Shown here piece by piece: positions 60,269 to 64,000 of a stretch of DNA of 64,000 nucleotides; the stretch's first letter is position 1; each line of letters starts with the position of its first letter. The position numbers were made by a program, and so were the translations under genes. The notes below the pieces were generated by a model. It saw only the letters and a list, made by a program, of their open reading frames with translations. It was not told the DNA's origin and did no database searches. The stretch is from NCBI RefSeq assembly GCF_014648775.1, contig NZ_BMRT01000005.1, positions 310,001 to 374,000 of the forward strand. Reading direction: 5' to 3'. The stretch comes from Streptomyces abikoensis. GTDB lineage: Bacteria; Actinomycetota; Actinomycetes; Streptomycetales; Streptomycetaceae.

Positions 60269-61255
60269 ATGCTGCGTCAATCGAAGAGCCCGCTGCTGTC
60301 GCTGCCCGGCGCCGTCCCCGCCGAGGGGCCCGACGAAGGCGTCGCCGCGCACTACGGCGACCTGTTCCGCGAACAGCGCGCGCTCGCCGGCGGTACCGGT
60401 TTCGTGGACCTCTCGCACCGGGAGGTCGTCACCGTCACCGGCCCCGACCGGCTGAGCTGGCTGCACCTGCTCGTCACCCAGCACGTGACCGACCTCCCGG
60501 CGGGGCAGGCCACGGAGGCCCTGATCCTCTCCCCGCACGGCCACATCGAGCACGCGCTGTACCTGGTCGACGACGGGGAGACGACCTGGATCCACGTCGA
60601 GCCCGGTACGCGGGAGGCGCTCCTCGCCTACCTGGAGAGCATGAAGTTCTTCTACAAGGTCGAGGTGGCGGACCGCACGGACGACTTCGCGGTGGTCCAC
60701 CTGCCGGCCGGCTCGATCGCGGAGACGCCCGAGGGCGTCGTGGCCCGCGAGACGCCCCACGGCCGGGACCTGTTCCTGCCGCGGGCCTCGCTGACGGACT
60801 TCGCCGCCGCGTACGGCCCGGCGGCGGGCGTCCTCGCCTACGAGGCCCTGCGCGTCGAGGCCCACCGCCCGCGGCTCGGTCTGGAGACCGACCACCGGAC
60901 GATCCCCCACGAGCTGGGCCTCATCGGCGTGGCCGTCCACCTCCAGAAGGGCTGCTACCGGGGCCAGGAGACGGTCGCCCGCGTCCACAACCTGGGGAAG
61001 CCGCCGCGTCGGCTGGTCTTCCTCCACCTCGACGGCAGCGAGGTGCACCTGCCGCCCCACGGCGCCCCCGTACGCCTCGCCGCCGACGGCCCCGACGGCC
61101 GCCAGCTCGGCTTCGTCACGACCTCGGCCCGCCACTACGAGCAGGGCCCCATCGCCCTGGCCCTGGTGAAGCGGAACGTTCCGCTGGACGCGGCCTTGAT
61201 CGTCGGCGAGGGCGCGGGGACGGCGGCGGCGCAGGAGGTCGTGGTCGAACCCTGA
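60269..61255 (+). CDS. ygfZ: YgfZ/GcvT-domain folate-binding protein
   Basis: 328 residues. N-terminal GcvT-like fold (VDLSHREVVTVTGPDRLSWLHLLVTQHVTDLPAGQATEALILSPHGHIEHALYLVDD) and the family signature K-G-C-Y-R-G-Q-E in GVAVHLQKGCYRGQETVARVHNLGKPPRR. YgfZ uses folate to repair or assemble Fe-S clusters and has the reactive Cys in that signature. It follows nur by 11 bp, so the two may be cotranscribed. Confidence 0.93.
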   Translation: MLRQSKSPLLSLPGAVPAEGPDEGVAAHYGDLFREQRALAGGTGFVDLSHREVVTVTGPDRLSWLHLLVTQHVTDLPAGQATEALILSPHGHIEHALYLVDDGETTWIHVEPGTREALLAYLESMKFFYKVEVADRTDDFAVVHLPAGSIAETPEGVVARETPHGRDLFLPRASLTDFAAAYGPAAGVLAYEALRVEAHRPRLGLETDHRTIPHELGLIGVAVHLQKGCYRGQETVARVHNLGKPPRRLVFLHLDGSEVHLPPHGAPVRLAADGPDGRQLGFVTTSARHYEQGPIALALVKRNVPLDAALIVGEGAGTAAAQEVVVEP

Positions 61256-61292
61256 CGCCGTGCGGCCGGCTTGGCGGGGTGGGTAGTGCCCC

Positions 61293-61441
61293 GTAGGGGC
61301 GCGGGGCCGTGACACCGTGCGGCTCCGCCGCGTGGGCGCGACAAGCCACGACGTGGCCGCAGATTGCCCGGACCCCGGGGTGGCCTGTCAGCTGCGGGCC
61401 GTCGCGGGCCGATCGCGCAGTTCCCCGCGCCCCTATGGGGC
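61293..61441. repeat. Intergenic repeat, family A, copy 3
   Basis: gtaggggcgcgggg at the left (61293-61306) and cgcgcagttccccgcgcccc at the right (61414-61433) form the inverted arms, with gctgcgggcc between, as in the copy at 3096-3205. The right arm runs into the last codons and stop of the MFS gene. It separates the convergent ygfZ and MFS genes. Confidence 0.8.
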
Positions 61442-62662
61442 GCCGTCCCGCGTCGCCACCGCCATCCCACCCCCCGCCGCCAACACACCGAGCACCACCG
61501 CGAACGTCGTCGCCCCGCCCGTCAGGCCGATGCCGTCGCTCAGGTAGCCCGCCGCGACGGGCAGGGCGCCGGCCGGGACGTAACCGCCGACGTTCAGCGC
61601 GGCGTTGGCCTCGGCGAGGCGGGCGCCGGGGACGGCGGAGTTCAGGAGGGAGAGCCCGCCGAGCTGGCCCATGCCCTGCCCCGCGCCGGCGAGGATCGCG
61701 GCGACCGCCAGGAGGACGACGGACGAGGTCCACACGGCGGCCATCAGAGCGACCATCCCCGCCACGACACTCCCCGCACCACCCATCAGAATCACCCGCA
61801 CCCGCAGCCCCCTCACCGCGAACTGCACCCCCGTGGCGGCGAGGAACATCACGAACGCCATCGCCCCCGCGACCACCCGGCTGGTGGTGCCCAGCAGCCC
61901 GGACAGCAGCGACGGCCCGAGCGAGAGCACGAAGGACGTCGACGTGATGCCGGGCGCGAACACCGCGATCCCGAGGAACAGCTGACGCCCGCTGCCCCGC
62001 GGCACCTTGGGCAGCCGGATCCAGGCGCCCGCGCCCCCACCCGACGGCTGGGACAGCGGCATGCGCAGCACCGTCACGAACGCCAGGGCGAGCAGCCCGA
62101 TCTCGACCAGGAAGACGGTCGCGGTCGGGCCGGGCAGCGTCTCGGAGAGCACGCCGGCCAGCAGCGGCCCCAGGCCCGCGCCGAGCACCATCGCGCAGGA
62201 CGCCAGCAGCGCGCCGAGGCGCTTGCGGTCGGGGCCGGCCACGTCCGTCACCGCCGCCATGCCCGCGGAGACCACCGCCCCGACCGCGACCCCCGTGAAC
62301 AGCCGGGCCGCCATCAGCGCCACCACCGACGTGGCCGTGGCGAAGATCCCGCAGGCCAGCACCGCCAGCCCCAGCGCCGGGAGCAGCACCGGCTTGCGGC
62401 CGACCCGGTCGGAGACCACGCCCGACACCAGCAACGAGCCGATGAGGCCCACGATGTAGCAGGCGAAGACGACGGTCATCGTGCCCTTGGAGAAGCCGAT
62501 GTCGCGTTGCCACAGCGCGTACAGCGGTGTCGCCGCGTTGGAGAGGACGAAAACCGCTGTGACAGGCCAGGCCGCCAGCCAGACCCACCGGGTCGGGGCG
62601 GTCGCCGGAACAGCGGCCGCCGGAACGCCGACGACTTCCGGCGCGGGTCGAGTGATGGTCAC
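61433..62662 (-). CDS. MFS transporter (drug-efflux type)
   Basis: 409 residues from the GTG at 62662, with AAGGGGG 6 nt upstream. Twelve helices; WVWLAAWPVTAVFVLSNAATPLYALWQRDIGFSKGTMTVVFACYIVGLIGSLLVSGVVSDRVGRKPVLL contains motif A. It is divergent from an ArsR-type regulator, which probably represses it. The last ten residues overlap repeat family A. The substrate is unknown. Confidence 0.87.
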   Translation of the reverse strand: MTITRPAPEVVGVPAAAVPATAPTRWVWLAAWPVTAVFVLSNAATPLYALWQRDIGFSKGTMTVVFACYIVGLIGSLLVSGVVSDRVGRKPVLLPALGLAVLACGIFATATSVVALMAARLFTGVAVGAVVSAGMAAVTDVAGPDRKRLGALLASCAMVLGAGLGPLLAGVLSETLPGPTATVFLVEIGLLALAFVTVLRMPLSQPSGGGAGAWIRLPKVPRGSGRQLFLGIAVFAPGITSTSFVLSLGPSLLSGLLGTTSRVVAGAMAFVMFLAATGVQFAVRGLRVRVILMGGAGSVVAGMVALMAAVWTSSVVLLAVAAILAGAGQGMGQLGGLSLLNSAVPGARLAEANAALNVGGYVPAGALPVAAGYLSDGIGLTGGATTFAVVLGVLAAGGGMAVATRDGAP

Positions 62663-62686
62663 AGGGGTCCCCCTTGGCACGCTCCA

Positions 62687-62732
62687 GTACGAGTCGAGTC
62701 GAACTTAGCATGCAGTACGATCGAACTCGTAC
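62687..62732. promoter_or_regulatory. Operator candidate between MFS and ArsR genes
   Basis: gtacgagt (62687-62694) and actcgtac (62725-62732) are inverted repeats, and gtacga...tcgtac (62715-62732) is a second, closer pair sharing the right half. Several gtcga/tcgaact half sites lie between. This fills the divergent promoter and is a likely site for the ArsR regulator. Confidence 0.65.
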
Positions 62733-62772
62733 AAGAAGCTCGCACAGAGAACGGCGCTGCCAGGGAGCGGTC

Positions 62773-63123
62773 ATGACAGTCCAGCCCACCCCCGACGACC
62801 TGCCCGAGCCCCTCCCGGAGCCCGCGGTCGACGACATCCGCCTGGAGACGGTCATGGGCGCGCTCAGCGACCCCCTGCGCATGGGGATCGTCCGTAAACT
62901 CCTCCTGGAGTCAGAGCAGTTCGACCACCCGTGCGGCTGGTTCGGCCTGGACCGCCCCAAGTCCTCGCTCACCCACCACTTCAAGGCCCTGCGCGAGGCG
63001 GGCGTCACCCGTCAGCGGCAGTACGGGCTGGAGCGCCGCAGCCACGTCCGCGTCGACGACCTCAACACCCGCTTCCCCGGCCTCCTCGACCTGGTCGCCG
63101 CCTGGACGCCCGCGTCGTCCTGA
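62773..63123 (+). CDS. ArsR-family (HTH_20 type) transcription regulator
   Basis: 116 residues from the ATG at 62773 with GGGAGCGG upstream. It contains a winged helix: IRLETVMGALSDPLRMGIVRKLLLESEQFDHPCGWFGLDRPKSSLTHHFKALREAGVTRQRQYGLERRSHVRVDDLNTRFPGLLDLV. There is no ELCVCDL metal site, so it is probably not an arsenic sensor. It is divergent from the MFS gene with a palindromic operator between. The last 112 bp overlap, on the other strand, the end of the next gene. Confidence 0.88.
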   Translation: MTVQPTPDDLPEPLPEPAVDDIRLETVMGALSDPLRMGIVRKLLLESEQFDHPCGWFGLDRPKSSLTHHFKALREAGVTRQRQYGLERRSHVRVDDLNTRFPGLLDLVAAWTPASS

Positions 63124-64000
63124 GCACCACCTGCGACAAAAGCCGGGGCCTCCGCCCCCAGCACCGCCAGCCCCAGCCGCGTGCCCCGGGCGAAGGACAC
63201 CGTGAAGACCTCCTCCCCCAGGGCCGCCCGGGCGCCCGCCGTGACGCGGTCGACGTCGCCGCGTTCGGCGGGCGGCAGGGGCGCGCCCGCCGAGGCGCGG
63301 GCGCCGGCGGCGGCGCCCAGGAGGAGCGCGGCCAGCCCGGGTTCGCCGCCGAGCGCGGCGGCGCCGGCGAGGCCCTCCAGGGGCAGGGCCATCGCGCGCG
63401 GGTCGCCGATCAGCCGGGCGATCTCGAGCGCCTCGCGGTGCAGCAGCCACGCCGCCACCGCGTCGCCGCGCAGCTCGGCGACGAAGCCCAGTTCGTCGAG
63501 GACCAGCGGATTGCCCGGCTCCGCCGACACCGCGTCGTACCAGTCGCGGATCTTCAGAAGAATCGTTTCCGCAGTGGCGAGGTCCCCGTCCCGCCGGGCC
63601 GAGAGCGCCTGGCCCAGCTCGGCGTGGATCTCGCCGAACTTGAAGCCCTGGGCCACGGCCGTCCGCCGGGCCCGTTCGTGGAGCTCCCGGGCCGCGCCCC
63701 GGTCGCCGGTCAGCAGGGCGATCCGGCCGAGGTGGGAGAGGAGGAAGGACACCTCGGTGGCCAGGTCCAGGTCCTCGGCGATGATCAGGGCGTCGTTCAG
63801 CAGCCGTTCGGCCCGCGCGTAGTCCCCGCCGATCTCGGCCAGGGTCGCGAGCGGGGCCACGCTCTGGAGCTGGCCCCACCGGTCGCCCAGCTCCCGGAAG
63901 AGGGCCGCGCTGGCCTCGCCGTCACGCCGGACGGCGGCCAGCTCGCCGCGGATCATCGCGTGGGTGGCGCGCAGGGCGAGGGCGGCGGCGACGCCCCAGC
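63012..64000 (-). CDS. C-terminal part of a large TPR-containing regulator (AfsR/SARP or LuxR-type), incomplete
   Basis: The frame is open to the right edge of the window, so the N-terminus is missing. The visible 329 residues are helical TPR-like repeats: AEIGGDYARAERLLNDALIIAEDLDLATEVSFLLSHLGRIALLTGDRGAARELHERARRTAVAQGFKFGEIHAELGQALSARRDGDLATAETILLKIRDWYD... This tail is typical of BTAD-NB-ARC-TPR regulators of antibiotic or transport genes. The reading frame ends at 63012, 112 bp inside the ArsR gene on the other strand; the last 37 residues are basic and may not be conserved. Confidence 0.75.
   Translation of the reverse strand, partial: WGVAAALALRATHAMIRGELAAVRRDGEASAALFRELGDRWGQLQSVAPLATLAEIGGDYARAERLLNDALIIAEDLDLATEVSFLLSHLGRIALLTGDRGAARELHERARRTAVAQGFKFGEIHAELGQALSARRDGDLATAETILLKIRDWYDAVSAEPGNPLVLDELGFVAELRGDAVAAWLLHREALEIARLIGDPRAMALPLEGLAGAAALGGEPGLAALLLGAAAGARASAGAPLPPAERGDVDRVTAGARAALGEEVFTVSFARGTRLGLAVLGAEAPAFVAGGAQDDAGVQAATRSRRPGKRVLRSSTRTWLRRSSPYCR

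Overview
The window is high-GC actinobacterial DNA and almost certainly comes from a Streptomyces chromosome. Supporting this are the GTG/TTG starts, mycothiol genes (mshA, mshD), CarD, PhoRP/PhoU, GlnR, the nickel regulator Nur, a WhiJ-type regulator set (XRE + DUF397 + anti-sigma-like ATPase), and a gene order (msiK - DoxX - rlmB - cysS - ispF/ispD - carD - phoP/phoR - phoU - gpmA) that I recall from the Streptomyces core near SCO4240-SCO4180. It reads as conserved core chromosome. The only clear trace of a mobile element is a decayed integrase beside tRNA-Thr at the left edge.

Layout. 1-5000: integrase remnant, tRNA-Thr(TGT), the shared sugar-ABC ATPase msiK with a DasR-like operator, a nucleotidyltransferase and a DoxX membrane protein. 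5000-14300: rlmB, cysS, two tandem acyltransferase-3 membrane enzymes, an F420-type flavin/deazaflavin oxidoreductase, ispF-ispD, carD and a lipoprotein; the carD upstream region holds a 43-bp palindrome. 14300-18300: phosphate regulation (phoP, phoR, a PHO box, phoU), a 27-residue Cys-rich metallothionein-like ORF, and gpmA. 18400-26100: three MFS transporters, YbjN, mshA, and a GntR regulator/methyltransferase pair with seven tandem 7-bp repeats in the shared promoter. 26200-33900: a polyphosphate operon (ppk - CHAD - Nudix), mshD, a membrane protein and a secreted 5'-nucleotidase. 34000-41200: secreted and cell-wall proteins, an L,D-transpeptidase coupled to a 52-residue zinc-ribbon protein, a WhiJ-type cluster and a DUF2993 protein. 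41300-46500: a two-component system with an HtrA protease (MprAB/PepD-like arrangement), a LacI regulator and glnR. 47000-56700: a heterodimeric ABC exporter, then a sulfur group (MoaD-like carrier, Cys-containing leader peptide, SseA, DUF1416, DsrE), small membrane proteins and a nitrobindin-like protein. 56700-61300: a cobalamin riboswitch, a FecCD-type ABC importer, nur and ygfZ. 61400-64000: an MFS/ArsR divergent pair and the end of a large TPR regulator.

Functional threads. Phosphate and polyphosphate: PhoRP, PhoU, ppk, CHAD and 5'-nucleotidase, with PHO-like repeats. Thiol and sulfur: mshA, mshD, cysS, SseA, MoaD, DsrE. Metals: metallothionein-like peptide, Nur, B12 riboswitch. Envelope: acyltransferases, L,D-transpeptidase, HtrA, two DUF2993 proteins. 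The intergenic spaces also hold two families of GC-rich inverted repeats, including a nested 145-bp palindrome. All identifications come from reading the sequence; no database search was run.
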